Of a stretch of 64,000 bases of DNA, positions 12,076 through 22,700 are shown in pieces. The position numbers were made by a program, and so were the translations under genes. Positions within the stretch are counted from its first letter, which is position 1. Every line of letters starts with the position of its first letter. The DNA comes from Agriotes lineatus (lineage: Eukaryota; Arthropoda; Insecta; Coleoptera; Elateridae), in the NCBI GenBank assembly GCA_940337035.1, contig CALNHX010005825.1:1-64000 (forward strand), written 5' to 3'. The notes beneath the pieces were generated by a model that searched no databases, was not told where the DNA came from, and worked only from the letters and a program-made list of their open reading frames with translations.

Positions 12076-12436
12076 AAATAGTATATTAAAGTATGAGTGG
12101 ATAACAAGGTCTTTAAAACACGAGCAAGTGTTTTAAAAACCAGTTATTTACGAATACTTTACGCTATTTTTTATTATACCTCAAATACTGGAAATAAATT
12201 ACGCTCTAAAAACTTAGAAATAATTTTTGTGGTGATAAATCGAGAGGGCATAATAATATTGCTACTATAGTTACGAGAATTATTTACGTTATTTTCGCGT
12301 CCATGTCCGTTGTTGCATTCAGTCGTTTCCTTGACAACCTTTAAAGCTCGGCGAGCTTTAATCGCCTGTGTTCGCACGCTCAGGCGTGCTTTAAACGGCG
12401 ATTCTGATGCAGGTATAATAAAATAGCTATTTTTCT
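12076..12436. repeat. Cluster of hairpin elements
   Basis: 12076-12178 is an imperfect palindrome (AAAGTATGAGTGGATAAC against GTTATTTACGAATACTTT) centred on ACACGAGCAAGTGT, with the same left end (AAAATAGTATATTA) as copy 1. 12163-12182 (GCTATTTTTTATTATACCT) is inverted at 12411-12429. The space between contains AAAGCTCGGCGAGCTTT. 12411-12436 carries the family-like end AATAGCTATTTTTCTAC. Boundaries of individual copies are unclear. Confidence 0.45.
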
Positions 12437-12597
12437 ACAGCCGTGATTTTAAACTGTTTCCAAGGGTCATATGCGGCGTGCTTTATGTTGTCTATAAAAC
12501 ACGCCATTCCATTTAAAGCACGGAGTACTTTAAGAGTTTATAAAACCTTATTTGTGAAGATTAAAAGTACAGTTATTATATCTGACCGATTTGTATG

Positions 12598-13092
12598 CGG
12601 AGCCCCGAGTGCCCGATTGGAGAGGGGCGAAGCCCGATGGCCCCTTGGAGAGGGGCGGAGCCCCGAGGGCACCCTTGGAGAGGGGTGGAGCTCCAAGAGC
12701 CCCCTTGGAGAGGGGCCGAGCCCTGAGGGCCCCGTGGAGAGGGGACGAGCCCCGAGGACCCTCTTGGAGAGGGGCGGAGCCCGATGGCCCCCTTGGAGAG
12801 GGGCGGAGCCCCGAGAGCACCCTTGGAGAGGGGTGGAGCTCCAAGAGCCCCTTTGGAGAGGGGCCGAGCCCTGAGGGCCCCCTTGGAGAGGGGCCTAGCC
12901 CCGAGGGCCCCCTTGGAGAGGAGCGGAGTCCCGAGGGCCGCCTTGGAGAGGGGTGGAGCTCCAAGAGCCCCTTTGGAGAGGGGCCGAGCCCTGAGGGCCC
13001 CCTTGGAGAGGGGCCTAGCCCCGAGGGCCCCCTTGGAGAGGAGCGGAGTCCCGAGGGCCGCCTTGGAGAGGGGCGAAGCCCCGAGGGCATTT
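12598..13092. repeat. GC-rich 30-bp minisatellite with 120-bp higher-order unit
   Basis: Units of exactly 30 bases (TTGGAGAGGGGCGGAGCCCC plus GAGGGCNCCC) repeat about 16 times. 12841-12960 is repeated almost exactly at 12961-13080, showing a four-unit (120-bp) higher-order duplication. Each unit has a small inverted core GGGGC-GGA-GCCCC. Because 30 is divisible by three, frames stay open on both strands. These low-complexity peptides are not evidence of a gene. It is by far the most GC-rich stretch in the window. Confidence 0.93.
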
Positions 13093-13113
13093 AAGCTAAC
13101 AAACTCCTCGGCA

Positions 13114-13250
13114 GTAGAAAAAATATTGAAGATAACTCGTGTTTTACAGTTTAAAAATCTCGGTCGATCATAAAATTCTCGCTTCGCTCGAATTTTAACA
13201 TGATCGACCTCGATTTTTAAATCTTCTGTAAAACACTAATTGCCTTAAAG
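13114..13250 (+). repeat. Hairpin element copy 2
   Basis: The left end GTAGAAAAAATATTG and the right end CACTAATTGCCTTAAA match the family ends. Between them, 13139-13235 is a near-perfect palindrome: arms GTGTTTTACAG...AATC...GGTCGATCAT...AAAATTC around the centre TCGCTTCGCTC. It directly follows the 30-bp minisatellite. Confidence 0.65.
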
Positions 13251-13480
13251 TGTTTTTTGCAGGATATATGGAACAATATGCCAAGGAAACATAAGTATGT
13301 TCTGGGAACGCCACACAGGCGGAATTATGACCTGGATGATCTAGAAAGGGCTCTTGAAGCGCAATTATTGATGGTAGAATGTCTTTTGCTAAAGTCGCTG
13401 ACAGGTTTTCTATCTGGAGGAAAGAGAAGCAAGATACATTTGCCCCCCCCCCTTATTGATGACATAAATACTGTTAATTT

Positions 13481-13804
13481 GGCTCTGTTTCCATTCGCCG
13501 GATTCTTTTTGCCGGAATTCTATTCGCCGGAAGTCTTTTGATCGGAATGCATTTTGCCGGATATCAAGATTGAGGACACTATGCTGATCGTGGGGACAAC
13601 ACCGGCCGTGGTAGTGAAAAAAATATGAAAGACTGCAACTAACCTAAACAGACTAGAACGAGGCACAGTACTTTGCCGCATTTCGTTATATGACACGCAC
13701 CCTACAATCCGGCGAAACGGAATCCGGCGAATAGCTTTCTGGTGAAATAATTATCCGGCGAAACGATTTCGGCGAGTTGAAATCCAGCGAATGGGAAGGC
13801 CACG
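13481..13804. mobile_element. Foldback MITE with internal GCCGGA repeats
   Basis: The two ends are inverted (TTTCCATTCGCCGGATTC against CGAATGGGAAGG), and each arm is itself made of 3-4 degenerate units of about 17 bases with TTCGCCGGA. The middle is unique and noncoding. It is flanked by direct repeats GTTAATTT (13473-13480 and 13805-13812), consistent with an 8-bp target duplication. Confidence 0.75.
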
Positions 13805-13812
13805 GTTAATTT

Positions 13813-14324
13813 GATACAAGTTAAATTTTTGTTATCTCAACCAGTTGTCTGTAGGGGTAGATATACGTTTAACTCCGACATATTTTAAATATTTTTCAAT
13901 ATTGTTTTTTTTATTCATCATTCAGAGATACTATGTTTTTGGTTTTGTAGGTTTAGGTTTAAAACTACGTTTAAAATGTTTTATTACACGTTTTCTAATG
14001 AAATGTTCATAAAATGTTTCCAGTTTCTAAATAAAATCATTTAAAATTAAACGCCCCCCGTTTTAATGGCATACTAACCCCCGCCCACCTTTTGTTTACT
14101 TCTGTACTGTTCCATAAAGTACAAAGGAAAGTGATACTTTCTTCACGATTTTTCGTTTAAAGAAAGACGACTTTCGTGATCATTATGCAAAAGTACTATT
14201 GAAATGTGACGGAAATAAGCCAAATTTAGTTTCAATAACGCAATGCTGATTTTTTACATGATTTACAAAATATTCTACCACATTTACATTATTTAAACTG
14301 TCAGTTTACCATGTCCAAGTCTTA
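13813..14324. other. No gene recognised
   Basis: AT-rich DNA with a C-rich patch near 14047-14090. No coding signal or repeat structure seen. Confidence 0.4.
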
Positions 14325-15395
14325 AGCTAACATTCCACCAAATCCGGCGGCGTATACTGCATCGACATATACGGCGATACGTTTTATGACGTACGGTAGA
14401 GTACCGCATTTGGTCATTCCACTGCATACAGCAAATATTGCATTGCTGCAGTTATTAAAATCTTCAATGCATACTTCATACTTTTTATAAAGGTGTCATT
14501 ATCGAAAGTTCCAAGAGGAACTTTATTTTTATTGCTATAAGTACTGAAGACGAGAAGAAAACGGCCAGCAAAATACTGGGTGCACCCAGTTTGTCAAGAA
14601 CTGAAGTAATATCCTGAAAAATATTTTCAATGCCTTTTTCAGAATCAATAAAGAACATTTTGAGAAATTACAGAACACGTTGAAAGAGGATTTAGCCAAA
14701 GAGAATATGAATTATAGGTGGGCTACTAGTACTATAATACTGTCGTTTAAAGCAATATTTGCGTTTTAAAGCTGCTGACCGTACGGCATTTGCCGGACAA
14801 CTGATACAAATTTTATTTTATGCAGTGCTGCATGCGGGGCTATCACACAACGCCCACTGGTCACAAACCCCAACTCAGAATTTAGTCATAACGCCCAACT
14901 TCGATTCTGGTCACAACGCCCAACTTGGTCATAACGCCCAGTTTTTATTTTAGTCACAACGCCCAACTTGGTCATAACGCCCAAAAACGATATTGGTCAC
15001 AACGCCCAACTTGGTCACAACGCCCACCGACGCCTGTTATAGGAGAGAGTTATCGACGCCACTGAAATCACCTTTTTGGTCATAACGCCCAACTTCGATT
15101 TTGGACAGAACGCCCAACTTGGTCACAACGCCCAATTTCCATTTTGGTCAGAACGCCCAACTTGGTTACAACGCCCAATTTCGATTTTGGACAGAACGCC
15201 CTACTTGGTCACAACGCCCAATTTCGATTTTGGTCATAACGCCCAACTTGGTCACAACGCCCAACTTTGATTCTGGTCACAACGCCCAACTTGGTCACAA
15301 GTCACAACGTCTACTTTTGATTCTGGTCACAACGCCCAAGTTTGATTTTGATCACAACGTGCAACTTTGATTTTGGTCATAACGCCCAACTTTTT
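14325..15395 (+). repeat. Dispersed repeat block with GGTCACAACGCCC array (copy A)
   Basis: It begins AGCTAACATTCCACCAAATC, which is found inverted at the far end of the 30.1-30.7 kb block. About 14844-15390 is an array of degenerate units GGTCACAACGCCCAACTT and GGTCATAACGCCCAATTTCG, with a non-repeat interruption (TAGGAGAGAGTTATCGACGCC, 15041-15061) that also occurs inverted in the 30.3 kb block. The shared order of edge, array and interruption shows that the block, not only the short repeat, is dispersed. TTA precedes the edge here and TTA follows it in the other copy, possibly a 3-bp target site. Asn-Ala-Gln-rich open frames are artefacts. Confidence 0.75.
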
Positions 15396-15507
15396 TTTAA
15401 GCACATTTTTATAGAAATTTCGGGCTAGATTGAAGTTCATAGCTGAAGACGTGTAGGCCAAGTAAGTGTGTAGACCTGTAGACCTTATACTTCCATATAT
15501 GTATGTG

Positions 15508-18408
15508 CAGAGCTGGGCAGTAATTAATTACTTTTTAATTAAATTACTAATTAAATTCCTTTTTGTGTATTTGCCTTGAAATTGAATTACTTTTCAAAAA
15601 GCGGTAATTGTAATTGGGAATTGCCATTTTTGTTAAAAAGTACTTGAAAATTACTTTTTGAAAGTAATTAATTACTACATTCAATTACTCAATTACTTTT
15701 GTGTAATTAAATTACTCTAAAGTATTTAAATTACTTTACAAGTATTTGAATTACCTGTGGTAATTGAAATTACTCGAGGTAATTGAATTACTTTGTGCTA
15801 TTTCAATTACTGAATTACTGACCTCGATTGGGCATCGAACTTTAATAGTGGTTTATTGTTTGTTTTTAACTCGGTAATCTGATCGTGGATACTATGCGTC
15901 AGATTTGCACCTGAAAATTCCCTTATCATCGCTTCAGAAGGAATGATGTTTATATCACTTATTTGCCATTATTAATCGCTGCGAATCCAAACCGCAGTCT
16001 TTGCTATACTTAGCCAAGTCGACAAATCAAGTCCTGTTGGCCACCGATTAGGTTTGTATTCTGGACGCTTAATTTACTTTTTTATGGTGTGAAGTACCGG
16101 TTGGTTTGAAAATTTTGTTCGTGTTTGGTTATTTTTTTAAGTGAAATTATAAAACAGACGTTCACTGGATCGGAAATAAGACTACCCAAAAGGGTTCTAC
16201 TTTCCCCACAAAAAACATCTATTTTACAGATTTAGAGATAAAATCAGCTAATTTAAATTTTTTTAACAACGTAAGTCAAAAATTTTGTCGTTTTTGTCAT
16301 TACACATAATTAAAATGATCTTTATTTAAAAATATCTTTTACGTTTCGCTAATTCATTGTTAGCTTCATTAGAAACATTGGTTTAAAATATAGGACAAAG
16401 GGACATTTACTATAACAATCTGTAAAATATAGGTACATATTAGTGTTTGGACTTGTGAAAGAATAAGTATCCTCAATCATGTCAATTTACCTGTCTTTTG
16501 TTTCCAAAAAGTTTAAGTAGTTGGAATGGTAACATCTTTTATTGTTGATACGATCTCGTTAGATAAAACATTCTTAGTTTTCATAGTTTGTAGCTGTTTT
16601 TGTATCTGCTGTACAAATTCTTATTTCAATCAGCGGTTTTCAACTAGGTTTATCAGTCACCTGTCACCTTTCAACAGTCCCTGATCAACACCAAATTGAT
16701 ATTTTGTTTTAAAATTTCAAGTTACCTAATACTTTTTTGATAGCTATTTGTATTACTAGGGAGTAAAATGTATCATTCCCTCCCGCGGATGTAGTTTAAT
16801 TCTTCAGCGTTAGCGAGAACAGTAACTAATCAATTGTAATCATGCAAGAGAGGAAATTACGTTTTAGTCCAGAGTTATACATTCAACACTTTTACATTTT
16901 ATGATGTGACAATCACTTGTATTCAGCTGCATTCAAAAATATTTAAATATGAAAACCTGGAGGTTAGTTGATTTATTATTAATCACATTGCCTTCCGTCT
17001 CTAATGGCAACGGTAGTCAATGTATTATATTCCCTCCCACTGCCATTGGAAACCGACCAGAGAACCAAACGTATATTTTCGGGAAACCCCTAACAGGCGA
17101 CAAAAAATGTTACTTTTGTATATAGGGGTAAAAAATATTTTCTAACTGAGCCAACAAAAAATACTCCAGTTGCGCCAATTGAATCACCACGTAGTGTTCT
17201 ATAAAATCTAAATAGTAATTTGCTGTGAAACAATTAAAAAAGCCAATGCTCCACCCTGTATACTTGGGTAAGTTACATATTTTCGTCATTCAGCCTCATG
17301 TTAGGCGTATTTAATAGTACATTGTTCTACAAGTTAAGAAAAGTGAGAGTTTTTCATCGTTTAACGAGCGAGCGATGCAAAACGAGTGGATTAATTTATT
17401 ACGAACATGGAAAAATTACTTTTATAACATATTCAGCGTGCTATTTTTTCTAATATAATTACAGAATGTAGCCAAAATGAAATTCGACAGTGAAGAACGT
17501 CGAGATCGGCAGTGAAGAACGTCGAAATCGTCAAATAAAATACGAAGGATATGCAGTGAAGTAATCCATGGTTTTACGACTTTTTGTAGGCGGCTGGACG
17601 ATAGGTAAACGTCAACCGACGTCAACATAACCTACAAAAGTTGGTTAAAATGTTGTAATTTCGCGATTTAAAAAAACATTGTACCCCACGGCACTGGAAG
17701 TTCCTCTTTATCCCTCATGTGGTTTATTTGCTTTGGCCCTTCGGGCCTCGGCAACTAAATCTGCAATCGTGATAAAAAGCTCAACTTTATTGATAACCTA
17801 TGTGAAAACTAATATAAAAAAATATATACATTTGAACTTTCAAGTTCCTATACCTTTTTACTGAGGGTACTTTGTATTAAGGTATATTGGGTTTAATCGG
17901 TTTATTATAACCTAAGGAATCTATGCCAAATCGGTGTCGCATTTTTTTTGGGACGCCCTGTATAATTGTTATTCCTGAATTTATTTATTTACTTACATCT
18001 TACTTCAAAACAAACTAAAAACTTTTGATTTTGGTGAACGGTGCATGTACGAGTAGCTACAATATTTAATTATCAAAAAACCTTTTAAAGTGAAAGAGTA
18101 TGTAGGTTACTATAGCTAACAAAACATAAAAATTAAGCATTTTTAGATTACGATTACGAATTGACGCAACACTAATGATACTTGCAACTTGCGAGAAAGT
18201 TCTACTAAATAAAACTACGTATATGACAATAATTTTTATTGAAAGTAATTGAAAAAGTAATTGATGTACAATTACAATTACTAAGTAATTGGTAATTGAA
18301 TTACTATTTCCTGTGAGTAATTTAATTTCTGGTAATTAAATTACTGCATTGAGCGGTAATTAGTAATTAGTAATTAATTACTTTTTAAAAGTAATTTGCC
18401 CGGCTCTG
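15508..18408. mobile_element. hAT-type element, 2.9 kb, non-autonomous
   Basis: The ends are inverted: CAGAGCTGGGCAGTAATTAA at 15508 and GCCCGGCTCTG ending at 18408. A perfect 8-bp target duplication TGTATGTG flanks it (15500-15507 and 18409-18416). About 300 bases at the left and 180 at the right are packed with AATTACTTT-like subterminal repeats. The 2.4 kb interior is AT-rich. I find no hAT transposase motif in it, and it contains at least one hairpin element (17312-17455). Confidence 0.88.
17312..17455 (-). repeat. Hairpin element copy 3 (inside the hAT element)
   Basis: The left end AATAGTACATTGTTCTACAAG and the right end GTGCTATTTTTTCTA fit the family. The arms GTTAAGAAAAGTG...TTTTTCATCG and CGAACATGGAAAAATTAC pair around the centre AACGAGCGAGCGATGC. 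Confidence 0.55.
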
Positions 18409-18526
18409 TGTATGTGGTAATTGAATACTGTTGAATTTTAATTATTTTTATTTCAACATGATTGACGTGGTGGGGTTACAAGTCATTAAAAATAGGTATT
18501 AGGCAAACATACATTTCGAAAAATAT

Positions 18527-19066
18527 TGTTACGTTTTTACGTTCGGGCTATTTAAAAATTATACGACGCTTCTTGTATTAAACATTTATTTACAAATATT
18601 AATTATTATTATTTACAAACACACGAATTAACAAGGTACAACACAAATTACTTAAACTAACGAACTACAGGCACTATTTCTAACAACGATACATTTATTT
18701 ATTTATATGCGCTGGATCAAACATCAATTATTTATTTGGTTATTTACGACTTAAACACTAACGATTTATATGGTTATTTATCTGTTATTTATTTCACTAG
18801 GGTTCGTTTATATCACGCGTGCTTCGAGTCTAAAGTGAACTGATGAGAACTCCAGCGGCCGTGTATTTATATTTGGGTAATTTCCTTCGAGATCTATCTA
18901 GACTTCGCTCGACCTTTCTGGGAATCGCATGACGCATCCATCGCAGCCGGCTCCGAGGGCGCTGACGTCACGCGTCCAAGGTTGCAAGGTCGTTTCTCGA
19001 GGTTCCAGAATAATCGGGGCACTGTGTCATAATTCCGGGGAAATAACCGGCAGCAGGATTGTTACA
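18527..19066 (-). repeat. 3' LTR of element B
   Basis: 540 bases, matching 24673-25221 with small indels near 18928 and 18977. It begins TGTTACGTTTTTACG and ends GATTGTTACA on the plus strand. Confidence 0.93.
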
Positions 19067-19081
19067 CGGCCCCCACCTTAG
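19067..19081 (-). other. Polypurine tract of element B
   Basis: On the minus strand AAGGTGGGGGCCG abuts the LTR start TGTAACAATCC, the expected plus-strand primer position. It overlaps the open frame that follows the CCCH finger. Confidence 0.7.
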
Positions 19082-19089
19082 GTCGTTCT

Positions 19090-19738
19090 GTCCCAGAACG
19101 AGTTGCGTCGGGTGCCTGTCACTCGCTCTTGTGGGGATTCGATGACGGTATTCGCAGGCGGTGCCCTTCTTGCACACGGACTGGCTGAAGAAGTAGCAAT
19201 CCACCATGGGCTCAATGCTTCGCAACGGGCTGCAACAGCAGACTCGATCTGGATGCCGGTCCGGTCGAAGACTACTTCCAGCATGCTGCGTACAACCCTC
19301 CAGTCCAACGAATCCAGGCCGCATCCTAATTTTGGCACCGCCGGGTTTCGCCGTTCTTCACCATCTGCTCCTTAAGGTCAAAAAGAGCAGACCAGAGCTC
19401 CTGGTAACTAGGTTTTTCGTAAGACAACCTTTTCGTCACCAGGTAATAAATGGAGCTGTTGCCTTCCTTCAGCTGCAAAGTTCTACCAACCTGAGGTGCC
19501 TGCTCTCGCACCTGGACTAACCGGCCAAACTTCTCCCGGAAGGCAGCAGCGATCCCCCTAGACATCTAGACATCCGGAGGTCCTGGGCGACGCAGTGTGC
19601 CAGGGAATACTGCCGTAGGGTGTCGAACAGGTGACGACGTACCTCTGTAGTGACTCCAAATCGCGCAGTCTTCGTACCCCCATAAGCGGCCATAAACTCC
19701 TGGAAGGAGGTTCCTTCGGTCCCTAGTCGTCTCAGGGG
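19090..19738 (-). pseudogene. Macrodomain (OARD1/TARG1-like) plus CCCH zinc finger, decayed
   Basis: This gene lies directly downstream of pol. The frame is open from the codon after pol's TAA, with a possible ATG start at 19693. Segments match the OARD1/TARG1 ADP-ribosyl-hydrolase macrodomain in order: SLAHCVAQDLRM, then SRGIAAAFREKFG, then IYYLVTKRLSYEKPSY, then PKLGCGLDSLDW. The lysine of LVTK (19431-19433) and the aspartate of GCGLD (19312-19314) sit where TARG1 has its catalytic Lys84 and Asp125. The usual GDLF loop reads RHLF, so an adenine-binding aspartate seems replaced. After the macrodomain, another frame holds a C-X7-C-X5-C-X3-H zinc finger (19142-19198). It is broken by an 8-bp tandem duplication TAGACATC (19559-19574), a frameshift near 19340 and another near 19240. 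Known macrodomains of this class remove ADP-ribose from protein. A role here in resisting host ADP-ribosylation or binding RNA is inference. Confidence 0.83.
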
Positions 19739-22700
19739 TTACTCCGTGACAGCCTCCACTTCCTCATTGGTTCCGGCATATGGGGCCAACCGATTGAAGT
19801 GCACCACCCTGCACTTTCCTCGAGGAGGTTTCTGGATTCGGTATACCACGCCATTCAGTCGAGTAACTACAGTGTAGGGGCCTTCCCAGTTTCTTTGGAG
19901 CTTGGGGGAAAGGCCACTACGCCTCTGGGGGTTATGAAGCCATACCAAATCACCAGGCTGGAAACCACCGGCCTCAGCGCGGGCATCATATCGGTCCTTT
20001 ATTCGGTCGCTGGCACCCTGAATGTTTCGGCGTACGGCGTCGTGGATCTCTTCCATCCTCTTCTTCAGGTTCCCCACGTAGTCCTCGCCGGCCGTTTCTT
20101 TGCCAGGCTTTCTTCCAAATTTGAGGTCACATGGCAATCGCAGTTCGCGCCCAAAGAGTACCGTGGCTGGGGTGTGGTGGGTTGCCTCCTGAACTGCCGA
20201 TCGGTAGGCCATTAGGAACAGGTGAATGTACTGGTCCCAGTCACGCTGATGTTCGGAAACCACCTTGGACAGATGCTTCCCCATGGTTCGGTTCATCCTT
20301 TCCACCATGCCGTCCGATTGAGGATGGAGGGCAGTGGTCCGGGTCTTGTGTATCCCCAGTAGCTTGCAAACGTTCTGGAAGAGTCCAGACTCGAAATTCC
20401 GGCCCTGGTCGGAATGTAACTCCAGGGGGACTCCAAAACGGCTGAAGCACTCCTTCACCAGAACATCAGCGACAGTACCGGTCTCTTGATTCGGAAGGGC
20501 GTACGCTTCGGGCCAATTGGTGAAGTAGTCCATGCACACCAGGATGTATTTATTTCCCGATTCGGTTTCGGGGAATGGTCCAGCGATGTCGATGGTTATC
20601 CTCTAGAACGGACTACCGACGTTGTACTGCCGCATCGGAGCTCTACGTCTACCAACCGGTCCGTTTCCTGTAGCGCAGGTTTCGCACTTCCGGCACCACT
20701 CTCGGACATCATCTTTGCAGCTCGCCCAGTAGAACCGGTCTCGGACCCTCTGCAACGTCTTCTTCAATCCGAAGTGTCCCCCAGAGGAGCCATCATGCAG
20801 GTGGCGCAGAACCTCGGCCACTCTACTCCTTGGGACCATCAATTGTGATCTCGTTGCCCTACAGTCCTCGTCTTCCAAGATTCTGGTCAGGACGTTGCTT
20901 TCCAGCTGCAAGGAGTCCCATTGCGCCCAATAGGTCTTCACCGTTGGGTTGGTGGCGGAGAACTCCTGCCAGGTAGGTCGACGGCCATCTCGCTTCCAGG
21001 CTATAACCGTGCCTAAGTCGGGGTCGTTCTCCTGGCTGCTCTGCAACTCGTCTAGCTCCCACGAGTCATCGACTATAGTGGTGCGATTGATGGGTACCGC
21101 ACGACTCTCCAGTCTCGAACAGTGGCTGCAGTCCGCAGGGCAGGGCCTCCTGGATAACGCATCGGTATTGCGGTGGGCTGTGCCAGGTCGATAATTTATT
21201 TCAAAGTCGTACTCTTGTAGGCGCTCGGTCCACCTAGCCATCTGTCCCTCAGGGTTCTTGAACTGCAGCAGCCATCTTAGAGTAGCATGGTCGGTCCTCA
21301 GCAAGTATCTTCTGCTATACAGGTATTTATAAAAATGCTCTACGGACTTGACTATTGCCAGAAGCTCCCTCCTGGTTACGCAATAGTTCCGCTCTTGGTT
21401 TGGACAGGACCTTGCTGAAATATGCCAGGACTTTCTCTTGCCCATCTTGGACCTGGGACAGAACACCACCGATTCCGACATTGCTAGCGTCAGTGTCGAG
21501 GATAAACTGGCCTTCCTGACGTGGATAGCAAAGTACAGGTGAACTGGTTAAGGCAGTCTTGAGCGTCTCGAAGGCCTCCGCGCATTCAGCACTCCACTCG
21601 AACTGTCGCCCTCTTCCGTTAGACGGGTTAACGGTTTTGCAATGTTTGCAAAGCCCAGCACAAACCGTTGGTAGTAAGTACAGAGGCCCAGGAAGCTTCG
21701 CAGCTCATGCTTATCCTTCGGAATTGGCCAATCCTGCATTGCCTTCACCTTACTCAGGTCTACTGCTACTCCGTCGCGGGATACGACGTGCCCCAGGTAC
21801 TGTACCTCCTGGTGGAAGATGTGGCACTTCTTTGGACTTAATCGCAGGTTGGCACCTCGCAGTCTACTGAAAACTTCCTCCAGGTTTTTCAGATGCTCGT
21901 TGAAAGATTTACCCACCACTATGATATCGTCCAAGTATATCACGCAGGTCTGCCAAGATAGACCCTTCAGGACGGTGTCCATCAGCCTCTCAAACGTGAC
22001 GGGGGCATTGCACAAACCGAACGGCATGACGGAGAACTGCCAGAGCCCAGTTCCGATAGTAAATGCAGTCTTCTCCCGGTCCGCAGGTTCCATTACGACT
22101 TGCCAATAACCGCTCTTCAAGTCTAGCGTCGAGAACCATTGAGAACCGGAGAGCGTGTTCAGGGTATCATCGATTCGTGGCAGAGGGTAGCTGTCTTTCT
22201 TGGTCACATGATTCAGCTGCCGGTAGTCAACACAGAACCTCGTTGAGCCATCCTTCTTTTTGACAAGAACCACAGGGGAGGCCCACGGTCTGCTGGACGG
22301 TTCGATAATCCCTTGGTTTCGCATATCTTGGACAATCTTCTCAGCTTCTTCCCATTTGGCAAGGGGCAACCTTCTTGGATGTTGGCGTATCGGTTGAGCA
22401 TCCCCCGTATTGATTTTATGCTTAACTACGTCGGTACGGCCGCTGGGATGATCTCCGCACTCGAGGGCGTCTTGGTACCGGGCCACCAGATCTTCGATCT
22501 TCTTCCGTTCTTGTTGGCTCACGCCCTTGCAAGTAGACATCACGGTGTTCATTAATGCCTTTGGGCAGCCCTTCGCCTTGCTGCCGCTGTCACTAGTAAT
22601 CGTTCTGACAACGGCGGAGACCGGTGTGCATCTTCCCAGGGTTGGGTTTCTCCTGACGGTTGCCGGTTCCCTTTTGACGTTCATCATCCTTACTGGAACC

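Noticed and set aside
12443..13173. Open frames of 130-180 codons rich in Pro, Gly, Arg and Ser on both strands
   Set aside because: The unit is exactly 30 bases, so any frame without a stop in one unit stays open. Composition is pure repeat.
10026..15395. Regularly spaced repeats as a CRISPR array
   Set aside because: Units are directly adjacent and degenerate with no unique spacers, there is no cas gene, and the setting is eukaryotic.
17679..17864. Short plus-strand frame in the hAT element as a transposase piece
   Set aside because: It spans another CG-centred segment (GGCCCTTCGGGCC) and shows no hAT motif.
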